Notes under the pieces: model-generated
Seen by the model: only the letters and a program-made list of their open reading frames with translations
Database searches by the model: none
Told to the model about the DNA's origin: nothing
NCBI RefSeq assembly: GCF_021245725.1
Contig: NZ_JAJGSX010000046.1
Span: forward strand, 1-54,264
Reading direction: 5' to 3'
DNA: 54,264 bases
Source: Pseudonocardia sp. TRM90224
Lineage (GTDB): Bacteria > Actinomycetota > Actinomycetes > Mycobacteriales > Pseudonocardiaceae
Part shown: one piece after another, positions 26,001-35,500 of the stretch
How positions within the stretch are numbered: the first letter of the stretch is position 1
Layout of the letters: each line of letters starts with the position of its first letter
Translations under genes and position numbers: made by a program

Positions 26001-29000
26001 TCGAGGCCGACTTCTTCGACCTCGGCGGCCACTCCCTGCTCGCGACCCGCGTGACGGCGCGGCTCGCCGACCGGCTCGACCGGCCGGTGCCGTTGCAGCT
26101 GCTGTTCGACCACCCGAGCCCCGCGGCACTCGCCGAAGCCCTCTGCGGGACGGAGCCCGTCCCGGCGGGGCCCCCGCTCCTCAGGATCACCGACGCGGCC
26201 CGCCCGCCGCTCTCGGCTCCCCAGCAACAGCTCTGGCTCGACCACCAGCGCAACCCGTCCTCGCCGCTCTACCACCTCCCATGGGCGGTGCGGCTCACCG
26301 GCGAGCTCGACCTCGTCGCGCTGCAGGCGGCGCTGCGGCTGGTGGCGCGGCGGCACGAGCCCATGCGCACCGTCTTCCGCACCGATCAGCACGGGACCGA
26401 TCAGCACGGCACCGATCAGCACGGTGTGTACCAGCACGTCCTGCCCGCGGAGTCGATCCCGTTCGCCACGGTCGATCTGACCGGTCGCCCCGAGCAGGTC
26501 GACCAGGTGCTGCGGGACGCCGCCTCGGCGCCGTTCGACCTGGAGCACGAGCCGCCGGTACGGGCGGTCGTGGCCGTGCTCGGCCCGACCGAGCACGTGC
26601 TGCTGCTCACCGTGCACCACATCGCGTGCGACGGCTGGTCGGTCCCGCTGCTCTGCGCCGAGCTCTCCACGGCGTACGCAGCTCTGCGCAGCGGAGATGC
26701 ACCGGAACTGCCGGAGCTGCCGGTGCGCTACACCGACGTCGCCACCTGGCAGCGCGCTGCGCTCACGGACGGCGGACCGGCGGACGGACGGCTGTCCGTC
26801 GGGTTGTGGCGCTGGGAGAAGGCCCTCGCCGGTGCGCCGCTCGTGCTCGACCTGCCGACCGACCGACCTCGACCGCTGTCGCTTCGCCACCGGGGGGCGC
26901 AGGAGCCCTTCCGGCTCGACGCGGACGTCACCACGAAGCTGCGCCGGCTCGCCCGCACGCACGGGGTCACGCCGTTCATGGCCGTGCTGGCCGGGTTCGG
27001 GCTGGCGCTCGGCCGCCAGGCGGGGCAGGACGACCTGCTGATCGGCACCCCGGCGACGTTGCGTTCCCGGTCGGAGCTGCACGGCATGGTCGGTTGTTTC
27101 ACCAATCCGCTGATCCTGCGGGTGGACCTGTCCGGCGACCCGACGGTCGGCGAGCTGCTGGAACGGGTGAAGACGGCGTGCTCGTCGGCGTTCGCCGATC
27201 AGGACGTGCCGTTCGAGCTTATCGTCGAGCGGCTCCGCCCGGTGCGCGACCCGGCCCGGACCCCGGTGTTCCAGGTCATGATCGCGGCGCAGGACGGACC
27301 GCCCGAGATCGTGCTGCCCGGGCTCGCCGCGACCGGGCACCCGGTGGAGAACCCCACCGCCCGCTGCGATCTGACGCTGCTCGTGCAGGACCGGTCCGAC
27401 CCGATCACCGGTGCCCTGGAGTACAACACCGACCTCTTCGAGGCGGGCACCGCGGCGGTGCTCGTCGAGCGGGTGACGTCGGCGCTGGCCTGGCTCGTGT
27501 CGGCGGCGGCCGGCACGCGACTGTCGCAGCTGGACGTCTCGTCCGACCCTGTGATGGCGGGCCCGGTGGTGCCGGTCGCCGAGGATGCGGTCGCGGATCT
27601 GGTGCTGGCGCGGGCGGCGGTGGGCCCGGACGACGTTGCCGTGGTGGACGGTGCGACGGGCCGTTCGCTGCGGTTCGGCGAGCTGGTGGCCGCGGCGTCG
27701 GGGGTGGCCTCGGCGCTGGAGTCGGCCGGGGTGGTCCGCGGTGATCGGGTCGGGGTGGTGCTGCCCCGCTCGGCCGATGCGGTGGTGGCGCTGCTGGGTG
27801 TGTGGTTCGTGGGAGCGGCGTTCGTGCCGCTCGACCCGGCGTTCCCCGCCGACCGTCTGGCCTTCATGGCCGGTGACGCCGGCATCTCGGCGCTCGTCGC
27901 GGATCCCGCAGTTGCCGAGCCGACCGTCGCGGCACCGGCGGGATGCCCGGTCGTCCGTCTCACCGACGGGCCGGGGCCGGGCGGGCGGCCGATGCAGCTG
28001 ACCGGCGACGACGTCGCGTACGTGCTTTACACCTCGGGCTCGACCGGCCGCCCGAAGGGTGTGAGCGTGACGCACCGCGGCCTGGCCAACCTGCTCGCGG
28101 CCGTTGCCGAGCGACCCGGGTTGACCGCGGCCGACCGGCTCGTGGCCGTCACCACCATGTCGTTCGACATGGGGTTGTTGGAGCTGTTCGGACCGCTGGT
28201 GGTCGGCGGTCGGGTGATCGTCGCGTCGGACGAGCAGGCGCGCGACCCGCACCTGCTGGCCGGGTTGCTGGAGTCGTGCGGCGCGACGGTGGCGCAGGCG
28301 ACGCCGGCCACCTGGCAGATGCTGGTCGAGTCGGGCTGGCGTGCCACGTCCGCCTTGCGGGTGTGGTCCGGTGGGGAGCCGCTGTCCCCGGCGCTGGCCC
28401 GCGCGTTGCTGGGTGCCGGTCACGAGGTCTGGAACGGGTACGGCCCGACCGAGACCACCGTGTACTCGACGGTCGCCCGCATCACCGAACCGTCCGACAT
28501 CCACCTCGGCGCGCCGGTCGCCAACACCGAGATCGTGCTCGTGGACAAGGCTTTGCGACCGGTCCCGGTCGGTGCGGTCGGTGAGGTGCTCGTCGGCGGG
28601 GTCGGCGTGGCGCACGGGTACTGCGGTCGGCCTGGGCTGACGGCCGAACGGTTTGTTCCGGGGCCGGACGGCAAGCGGTGGTACCGGACGGGTGATCGGG
28701 GCCGGTGGGACCACGCGGGGAGGTTGCGGTTCGCCGGTCGGGTCGACCGGCAGGTCAAGGTCCGCGGCTTCCGGGTGGAGCCGGGTGAGGTGGAGGCGGT
28801 CCTGCTCGCGCACCCCGGGGTGCGGCAGGTAGTGGTGGCGCTGCGGCGCGGCCGGCTGGTGGCCTGGGTCGTGGGTGCGGTCGTCGGAGAAGTCTGGGAG
28901 GCGGACCTGCGCCGGATCGCGCGTGAGCGGTTGCCGGAGTACATGGTGCCGACCCCGGTTGTGGTCGACGAGCTCCCGTTGACCCCGAACGGCAAGATCG

Positions 29001-32000
29001 ACTACAGCGCCCTGCCCGATCCCGTGCCACCTGGTGCGGCCGACACCGTCCCGACCGGCCTCGAGCGCGCGATCGTGGAGGTCTGGGCCGACGTCCTCGG
29101 CTGCGATGCCGCCACCATCGGGCTGGAGGCCGACTTCTTCGAGATCGGCGGGCACTCGCTCGCCGCCACGCTCGTCGCCGGCCGGCTCGCCGCTGATCTC
29201 CGCCGCCGCGTGCCCGTGCGGCTCGTCTTCGACCACCCCACCGTCGCCGGGCTCGCCGCGGCGCTGCCGGGAGCGGACGACGTCAGCACGCCCCCGCTGG
29301 TCCGATGCGAGGACGGCGGACCGGCGCCCCTGTCGTTCGCCCAGCAACGACTGTGGTTCCTGCACCGGATGGACCCGGGCTCGGCGTTGTACAACGTCCC
29401 GCTCGCGGTGCGCCTCACCGGCGTCCTCGACGTCGACGCCCTGACCGGCGCATTGACGTTGATCACCGAACGGCACGAGCCACTGCGCACGGTGTTCGAG
29501 CTGGTCGAGGGCCGGCCGGGCCAGCGGTTGCTTCCGCCCGTCGTGCCGACGGCGCTGGTGGACCTGTCCCACGTCCCGGAAGAGGCGCGCGCCGGCCTGG
29601 CCCGGCGGGTGATCCACGATGCCGGGTACGCGCCGTTCGACCTGGCTGTCGACCGGCCGCTGCGGGCCACGCTGGTCCGGCTGGGCGCGCGGGAACACGT
29701 CCTGCTGGTGACGGTGCACCACATCGCCGCTGACGGATGGTCGACGGGGCTGATGGCGACGGAGCTGGCCGCGGCGTACCCGGCACTGCGCGACGGCGCG
29801 GTACCCGAGCTGCCCGAGCTGCCCGTGCGATACAGCGACGTCGCCCGCTGGCAGCGGGCCCTGCACACCGACCGGGGCATGGACAGCTCGCTCGCCCGCC
29901 GTGAGCGCGCGCTGGCGGGTGCGCCCGCCGCCGTCGACCTGCCGACCGACCACCCGCGCCCCGCGGTGTTCCGCCACGAAGGGGCGAGCGACCCGTTCGA
30001 CCTGGACCCGACGACGACCGCGGCGGTCCGGGCGCTCGCCGCGGAGCGGGACGCGACCCCGTTCATGGTGCTGCTCACCGGGCTGGCGATCGTGCTGCAC
30101 CGCTACACCGGCCAGCCCGACCTGGTGATCGGGACACCCGTTGCAGGGCGAACGCGGCCCGAGGTCGCCGACCTCGTCGGGTTCTTCGCGAACACCCTCG
30201 CCATCCGGGTCGACCTCGGCGGCGACCCGACGCTCGGCGAGCTGCTGGACCGGGTCAGGGCCGCCTGCCTCGACGCCTACGGCGACCAGGACCTGCCGTT
30301 CGAGCGTCTGGTGGAGCACCTGCGCCCGGAGCGCGACCCGTCGCGCACCCCGATCTTCCAGGTGATGCTCGCGCTGCAGCACGAGCCGCCGCCCCGGTTG
30401 GCCGTGCCGGGCCTCGACGTCGAGCACCACCCGGTGGACAACCCGACCGCCAAGTACGACCTCGTGCTGTCGTTGCGCGACGAGCCCGAGCGGATCACCG
30501 GCGTCGCCGAGTACAACAGCGCGCTCTTCGAGCCCGGCACCGCGAACGCGTTCACCACGGCGCTGCGCCGCGTGCTCATCGCGTTCGGCCGCGGCAGCGC
30601 GCAACAGGTCAGCGCGCTCCCGGTGCACGAGCCGGCGGACGACCCGCGTGGCCTGCCCGCCGGCTACGACCCGCTGACCTGCTTGCACGACCTCGTCGAC
30701 GCGCAGATCCGGGCCACCCCCGATGCGCTCGCGGTGATCGACGACGGGTCGGACGACCGGTTGACCTATGCCGAACTGGGCCGGCGCGCCGATCAGATCG
30801 CGGCCGAGCTGGGTGGCATCGGCTGTGGCATCGGCTCCGATGAGCTGGTCGCCGTGCTCGTGCCCCGCTCGGCCGCGATGGTCGTAGCGCTGTCGGGGGT
30901 GCTCCGCGCCGGCGCCGGGGTGCTGCCGCTCGACCCGGAACAGCCGGCCGAACGCATCGCAGCGATCCTGGCCGACGCCCACCCCGAGGCGGTTGTCACG
31001 ACGTCCGCGCTGCGCGACCTCGCCGGCGGCCGCCCGCGTGTGCTGGTCGACGTACCGCGCGCGACACGTCGACCAGCACCCGGTGATCGAGGGACGCAGC
31101 CGGCGCGGCCGGCCGGTCTCGCGTACGCGATCTACACCTCGGGATCGACCGGCAGGCCGAAGGGTGTGCTGGTCGAGCACCGCGCGATATGCAACAACCT
31201 GCTCTGGATGCAGCAGGACTGGCCCCTGGACGGCCATGACCGGGTGCTGCAGAAGACCACGATCGCGTTCGACGTCGCGATCAAGGAGGTCTTCTGGCCG
31301 CTGCTCGCCGGGGCGGCGGTGGTGCTCGCCCGGCCCGGCGGCCAGCGCGACCCGCAGTACCTGGCCGACCTGATCGACCGGCACACGATCACCGTCGCCC
31401 ACTTCGTGCCCTCGATGCTCGCGGCGATGCTCGCGCACACCGAGCGGCGCGGCGTGGGGCTCGGGGCGAGCCTGGAGAAGGTGATGTGCGGCGCCGAGAC
31501 GCTGCCGGCCACGACCCTCCGCCGCTTCTTCGCGGCAACGAGCGCCGAGCTGCTCCACATGTACGGGCCCACCGAGACCGCGATCGCGGTGACCGGCTGG
31601 ACGTGTCCCCACGGGTACGTCCCGGAACGGGTGCCGCTCGGCGTGCCGATGCCGCTCGTCCAGCTGCACCTGCTCGACGCGCAGCTGCGACCGGTGCCCC
31701 GCGGTGCCTGGGGCGAGCTGTTCGTCGGCGGCACCGCGGTCGGGCGCGGGTACCTCGGCCGGCCCGCCGAGACAGCCACCGCGTTCGTCCCGGACCCGTT
31801 CGGCGAGCAGGCGGGTGCGCGGCTGTACCGCACCGGCGACGTGGTGCGGGTGGGCCCGGACGGGCTGCTGCAGTTCGGCGGCCGATCGGACGGCCAGGTC
31901 AAGATCCGCGGCTTCCGCGTCGAGCCGGGTGAGATCGAGGCGGTGCTGGCCCGGCATCCCGACGTGGCGCAGGTCGCCGTCGTCGCGGCCCGCACGTCGG

Positions 32001-32524
32001 AAGGGCTCACCGATCGGCTCGTCGCCCACCTCGCACCGGTCGAAGGCGGGGTCCTGACCGAACCCGGCCTGCGGGCCCACGTGGCCGGCGTTCTGCCGGA
32101 CTACATGGTCCCGGCGCGGTTCGTCGTGGTTCCGGCGTTGCCGCTCAACGCGTCGGGCAAGGTCGACCGCGCTCGTCTGGCCGAGCTCGCCCCGGACCCG
32201 GGCCCACCGGCATCCGCGAGCACATCGGTGACCCCGCTCGAGCGGACGGTCGCCACCATCGTGTGCGACGTGCTGGCCGTCGCCTCGGCCGGCCGCGACG
32301 ACGACCTGTTCGAGCTGGGCGGGCACTCGCTGCACGTGCCGCAGGTTGCGGCCCTGATCGCCGAGCGGACCGGGTTCGACGTGCCGGTGCGGGAGATCTT
32401 CCAGGCGCCCACGATCGCGGGGATCGCCCGGGCCGTCGAACAGGTCCGGGACGTGCCTGCGCGCCCGATCACCCGCGTCGACCGGGCGCGCTACCGGATC
32501 AGCCATCAGGCGGGCTCGCCATGA
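22997..32524 (+). CDS. trimodular NRPS: (C-A-PCP)x3
   Basis: 3175 residues, overlapping the previous gene by GTGA. C1 HHVMADGWS (161-169); A1 core at 623, PCP1 Ser1013. C2 HHIACDGWS (1207-1215); A2 core about 1678, PCP2 Ser2054. C3 HHIAADGWS (2241-2249); A3 core 2713, PCP3 Ser3111. All C domains keep HHxxxDG, all A domains their A3 and A10 motifs, all PCPs LGGHSL or IGGHSL. Pockets by eye: A1 D-S-F-L-L-G-V-V-L-K (nearest the Val type, D-A-F-W-L-G-G-T-F); A2 D-M-L-Q-W-G-G-V-Y-K (glycine-like, altered end); A3 D-V-K-H-M-G-M-I-A-K (Ser-like scaffold with Lys at the third position, perhaps for an acidic side chain). No epimerisation, methylation or TE domain. C1 is somewhat shorter than C2/C3. 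It should add residues two to four. Confidence 0.93.
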   Translation: MTDLTDQKARRDTARAALLARMSAAPGSREGLFPATPAQRGLWFLDQLAPGGSAYHMPAILRLRGRVDVAALGKAFQGLVDRHEALRTTLVAVDGQPLQLVRARRRHTLGVVDATGRPADEVLAEVTDAAHVPFDLAAGPLLRTQLWTIATDEHLLLVVVHHVMADGWSLGILFEELAALLDGQEPPVDTGSAAQPADLALHAPPPDTTQAWADHLADAVPPALPQHPDPARVADLAPACGVVRLELPAAVPGGVRRTALRLRTTEHTVGLAAFAAACHRMTGQLDVVIGVTSARRGERAVARTVGLLATTLPVRIAWAGPTTPFVEVVAATGAAMRTVLAHDDVPLDRVVQHHNGSRVAGRTQLLDVVFALDDTPGAPAGLGCCAVEQVPVPPRSPKFPLSVRLDLRRGSVTCEYDRKLLAGDTVEQVARNLCRILAHVVEAPEDGIDAIPLVDGVEHTQLVAAGRGRRGTDVLAGRGFAAVVADIAAADPSRIALVEGGRERTYGELVAAAAGIAARLRTGGADLDRPVAVYLTRGIEQVTACLAVLMAGGHYLPLDPTHPVARNEFMLSDAGVQVMITTTAHVTPHGVETLLTDAVGGPGPAPLHDVRPGHPDRLAMIGYTSGSTGQPKGYAITQRGIARLLGDPRLLPRRDRRTFLIANAVTFDSSTFEIWATLLTGGRGVVVPRYGYTAEALGALISDHGVTTALLTTQLFNTVVDEDPHAFRPLAELLVGGEAQSPQHLRKAGLHLPDTRLINVYGPAECSVLATAHVFDEIPAGVGAVPVGSAVAGTDAYVLDSRMRPVPPGAVGEVYIGGPGVAIGFVGRPGTTAERFVPSPFTSGARLYRSGDLARWDGGGSITPLGRRDRQIKIRGFRVEPAEVEAHLDAHPQVATCAVTPDGTGATTRLVAYIVPAGEPPTIADVRRFLAARLPDFMVPAAVVTLDRLPLTPNNKIDHRALPAPAPPTTTGRRVPPRTPLERTVVEVWAHVMELDPADVSVEADFFDLGGHSLLATRVTARLADRLDRPVPLQLLFDHPSPAALAEALCGTEPVPAGPPLLRITDAARPPLSAPQQQLWLDHQRNPSSPLYHLPWAVRLTGELDLVALQAALRLVARRHEPMRTVFRTDQHGTDQHGTDQHGVYQHVLPAESIPFATVDLTGRPEQVDQVLRDAASAPFDLEHEPPVRAVVAVLGPTEHVLLLTVHHIACDGWSVPLLCAELSTAYAALRSGDAPELPELPVRYTDVATWQRAALTDGGPADGRLSVGLWRWEKALAGAPLVLDLPTDRPRPLSLRHRGAQEPFRLDADVTTKLRRLARTHGVTPFMAVLAGFGLALGRQAGQDDLLIGTPATLRSRSELHGMVGCFTNPLILRVDLSGDPTVGELLERVKTACSSAFADQDVPFELIVERLRPVRDPARTPVFQVMIAAQDGPPEIVLPGLAATGHPVENPTARCDLTLLVQDRSDPITGALEYNTDLFEAGTAAVLVERVTSALAWLVSAAAGTRLSQLDVSSDPVMAGPVVPVAEDAVADLVLARAAVGPDDVAVVDGATGRSLRFGELVAAASGVASALESAGVVRGDRVGVVLPRSADAVVALLGVWFVGAAFVPLDPAFPADRLAFMAGDAGISALVADPAVAEPTVAAPAGCPVVRLTDGPGPGGRPMQLTGDDVAYVLYTSGSTGRPKGVSVTHRGLANLLAAVAERPGLTAADRLVAVTTMSFDMGLLELFGPLVVGGRVIVASDEQARDPHLLAGLLESCGATVAQATPATWQMLVESGWRATSALRVWSGGEPLSPALARALLGAGHEVWNGYGPTETTVYSTVARITEPSDIHLGAPVANTEIVLVDKALRPVPVGAVGEVLVGGVGVAHGYCGRPGLTAERFVPGPDGKRWYRTGDRGRWDHAGRLRFAGRVDRQVKVRGFRVEPGEVEAVLLAHPGVRQVVVALRRGRLVAWVVGAVVGEVWEADLRRIARERLPEYMVPTPVVVDELPLTPNGKIDYSALPDPVPPGAADTVPTGLERAIVEVWADVLGCDAATIGLEADFFEIGGHSLAATLVAGRLAADLRRRVPVRLVFDHPTVAGLAAALPGADDVSTPPLVRCEDGGPAPLSFAQQRLWFLHRMDPGSALYNVPLAVRLTGVLDVDALTGALTLITERHEPLRTVFELVEGRPGQRLLPPVVPTALVDLSHVPEEARAGLARRVIHDAGYAPFDLAVDRPLRATLVRLGAREHVLLVTVHHIAADGWSTGLMATELAAAYPALRDGAVPELPELPVRYSDVARWQRALHTDRGMDSSLARRERALAGAPAAVDLPTDHPRPAVFRHEGASDPFDLDPTTTAAVRALAAERDATPFMVLLTGLAIVLHRYTGQPDLVIGTPVAGRTRPEVADLVGFFANTLAIRVDLGGDPTLGELLDRVRAACLDAYGDQDLPFERLVEHLRPERDPSRTPIFQVMLALQHEPPPRLAVPGLDVEHHPVDNPTAKYDLVLSLRDEPERITGVAEYNSALFEPGTANAFTTALRRVLIAFGRGSAQQVSALPVHEPADDPRGLPAGYDPLTCLHDLVDAQIRATPDALAVIDDGSDDRLTYAELGRRADQIAAELGGIGCGIGSDELVAVLVPRSAAMVVALSGVLRAGAGVLPLDPEQPAERIAAILADAHPEAVVTTSALRDLAGGRPRVLVDVPRATRRPAPGDRGTQPARPAGLAYAIYTSGSTGRPKGVLVEHRAICNNLLWMQQDWPLDGHDRVLQKTTIAFDVAIKEVFWPLLAGAAVVLARPGGQRDPQYLADLIDRHTITVAHFVPSMLAAMLAHTERRGVGLGASLEKVMCGAETLPATTLRRFFAATSAELLHMYGPTETAIAVTGWTCPHGYVPERVPLGVPMPLVQLHLLDAQLRPVPRGAWGELFVGGTAVGRGYLGRPAETATAFVPDPFGEQAGARLYRTGDVVRVGPDGLLQFGGRSDGQVKIRGFRVEPGEIEAVLARHPDVAQVAVVAARTSEGLTDRLVAHLAPVEGGVLTEPGLRAHVAGVLPDYMVPARFVVVPALPLNASGKVDRARLAELAPDPGPPASASTSVTPLERTVATIVCDVLAVASAGRDDDLFELGGHSLHVPQVAALIAERTGFDVPVREIFQAPTIAGIARAVEQVRDVPARPITRVDRARYRISHQAGSP
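31040..31079. repeat. perfect 14-bp inverted repeat inside the third A domain
   Basis: Arms GTGCTGGTCGACGT (31040-31053) and its reverse complement (31066-31079), 12-nt loop. It lies between the A2 and A3 motifs of the third adenylation domain, a poorly conserved linker. The reading frame stays open. Confidence 0.7.
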
Positions 32525-35500
32525 CCGAGACCCGCGGCAGCGACACCCTGACCGGGGGCGAGTACCGGTTCCCCGTCTCCTACCAGCAGCGACGGCTGTG
32601 GCTGCAGGCCCAGCTCGATCCGGACGACGCTGCGTTCCACATGCCGATCGCCCTGCGGCTGCGCGGAACGCTCGACGTGACCGCGCTCGACACGGCGTTG
32701 CAGATGATCGTCGAGCGGCACGAGATCCTGCGCACGCGGTACGTCCTCGACGGGCCGGAGCCGGTGCAGGTGGTGGCCGATCACGTGCCCGTCGTCCTGA
32801 CGGTCGCGGATCTGTGCGGCCTGCCCGATCCGGTGCGGACCGCGCACGTGACCGCGGCGGCGGACGCCGCGGTGCGCTCGACGTTCGACCTGTCGGCCGC
32901 ACCTCCGTGGCGGGCGCTGCTGGTGCGCTGCGGCGCGGACGAGCACGTGTTGCTCGTGACGCTGCACCACATCACCTGCGACGGCTGGTCGGTCGGCGTT
33001 CTCGCCACCGAACTGGCGGCGTCCTACCGAGCGGCCTGCGCCGGCGGGCGGGCGGTTCTGCCGGAGCTTCCCGTGCTGCCTGAGCTTCCCGTGCTGCCTG
33101 AGCTTCCCGTGCTGCCTGAACTTCCCGAGTTGACCGTGCAGTACGCCGATGTGGCCGTCTGGCAGCGGGAGCGGCTCACCCCGGAGACGCTCGACGTGCA
33201 CCTGCGCCGCTGGGAGCGAGCGTTGGCGGGCGCGCCGACGGGGCTCGCGCTGCCCGTCGACCGCCCGCGCGCCGCGGACGGCCCGCATCGTGGTGGATCC
33301 GTGCAGCGCATCGCCGGCCGGCGCATCACCGCACAACTCGACGACCTCGCACGACGATGTGGGGCGAGCCTCTACATGGTGCTGCTGGCCGCCTACGCCA
33401 TCACGCTCACCCGGGCCTGCGGGCAGCAGGACATGGTGATCGGCAGCCCGGCCGCCGGGCGGCACCGGCCGGAGACCCGCCCGCTCATCGGATGCTTCCT
33501 CGACGTGCTGCCCGTGCGGGTGGACCTGTCCGGAGATCCGACGCTCGGGGCGCTGCTGGAACGGGTGAAGGCGGTCTGCCTGGAGGCGTTCGCGCACCAG
33601 GACGTGCCGTTCGAGCTGATCGTCGAGCGACTCCGCCCGGTGCGGGACCCGGTCCGGACCCCGCTGTTCCAGGTGATGCTGGCGCTGCAGGACACCCCGA
33701 CCACCCCGGTGCACCTGCCCGGGCTCGAGGTGACCGAGGAACGACTCGGGTCCGGCGCGGCCAAGTACGAGTTGACGCTCAACGCCGAACGCCGCAACGG
33801 CGAGATCATGCTCGACCTGGAGTACGACGCCGACCTGTTCGAGCCGGCGTCCGCGGCGGCGCTGGTCGACGGGGTCGTCGAAGCGCTGGCGGGGCTGGGG
33901 TCGGCCGCATCGGGAACGCCGGTGTCCGCGATCGCGAGGCGGGCGGCGCCGTCCGCAGCGGGTCCCGTGGTGCCGGTGGCGGACGGGGCGGTCGCGGACC
34001 TCGTGCGGGCCGTCGCCGCGGCGACCCCGCACGCCGTCGCGGTGGTCGACGGGGTTTCGGGCCGGCAGCTGAGCTACGGGCACCTGGTGGCCTCGGCATC
34101 GGGTATCGCGGCTGCGCTGGCCGCGGCCGGGGTGCGTCGCGGCGACCGCGTCGGGGTGGTGCTGCCGCGGTCGGCCGACGCCGTGGCGGCGCTGCTCGGT
34201 GTGTGGCTGGCGGGCGCCGCGTTCGTGCCGCTGGACCCGGCGTTCCCCGCGCAGCGGTTGGAGTTCATGGCCCGCGACGCCGGCGCGGACGTCGTGGTGG
34301 CCGACCCCGCAGCGTCGGACGCCGTGCCGGCCGGTGCCGTGGTGGTGCGCCTCGACCCAGCTCGGACCAGCGTCGACGCGGTGCCGTCGGACGCGGTGCC
34401 GTCGGACGCGGTGCAGTTGTGCGCGGTGCCCTTGACCGGCGGGGACGTGGCGTACGTGCTCTACACGTCCGGATCGACGGGCCGGCCGAAAGGCGTCGAG
34501 GTCACCCACCACAGCCTGGTCAACCTGCTCGGCTCGATGGTGCGCACCCCCGGGTTGGCGGCGGGGGACCGGCTGGTCGCGGTGACGACGCTGTCGTTCG
34601 ACATCGCGGTGCTGGAGCTGTTCGGGCCGCTCGTGGCCGGCGGCAGGGTGATCGTCGCGTCGGACGAGCAGACGCGCGACCCGCACCTCCTGGCCGGGTT
34701 GCTGGAGTCGTCCGGCGCGACGGTGGTGCAGGCGACCCCGTCGACGTGGCGGATGCTGATCGACTCGGGCTGGCGTGCCCGCCGTCCACTTCGGGCGTGG
34801 TGCGGAGGCGAACCGCTGCCACCCGACCTAGCCGGCGCGCTCGTGCGGGAGTGCGTCGAGGTGTGGAACCTCTACGGCCCGACCGAGACGACGATCTGGT
34901 CCACCTGCGAGCGGGTCCGCGACACCACGCGGATCCGGCTCGGCACGCCGGTGGCGAACACGCAGATCGTGCTGGTGGACGCCGATCTGCGGCCGGCCGC
35001 CGTGGGTGAGGTGCTCATCGGGGGAGCGGGGGTGGCGCACGGGTACCGGGGCCGGCCGGGTCTGACCGCGGAACGGTTCGTGCCTGGCCCCGGTGGTCGG
35101 CGCTGGTACCGGACCGGTGATCGGGGCCGGTGGGACCACGCCGGTCGGTTGGTGTTCGCCGGCCGGGTGGATCGGCAGGTGAAGGTGCGTGGCGTCCGGG
35201 TGGAGCCGGGCGAGGTGGAGACCGTCCTCGTCGAGCACCCGGCGGTGCGCCAGGCCGTGGTGGCGCTGCGCGGCGAGCAGCTCGTCGCGTGGGTGCGCGC
35301 GGGCGTCGAGCCGGCGCTGGACCCTGGTGAGCTGCGCAGCTTCGCGCGGGCGCGGTTGCCCGAACACATGGTGCCCGCGGCGGTGGTCGTGGTGGAGCGG
35401 TTCCCGCTGACCCCGAACGGCAAGATCGACCACGGCGCGCTGCCGGACCCGGCCGCAGCCCCTGTCACGGGCGGCGCTGCCGCTCCCCGGACCGCTGCCG

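Noticed and set aside
22442..32902. 3486-residue reverse-strand open frame opposite the large NRPS
   Set aside because: Antisense shadow of a high-GC gene: Arg/His/Gly-rich, no domains, and the plus strand encodes complete NRPS modules.
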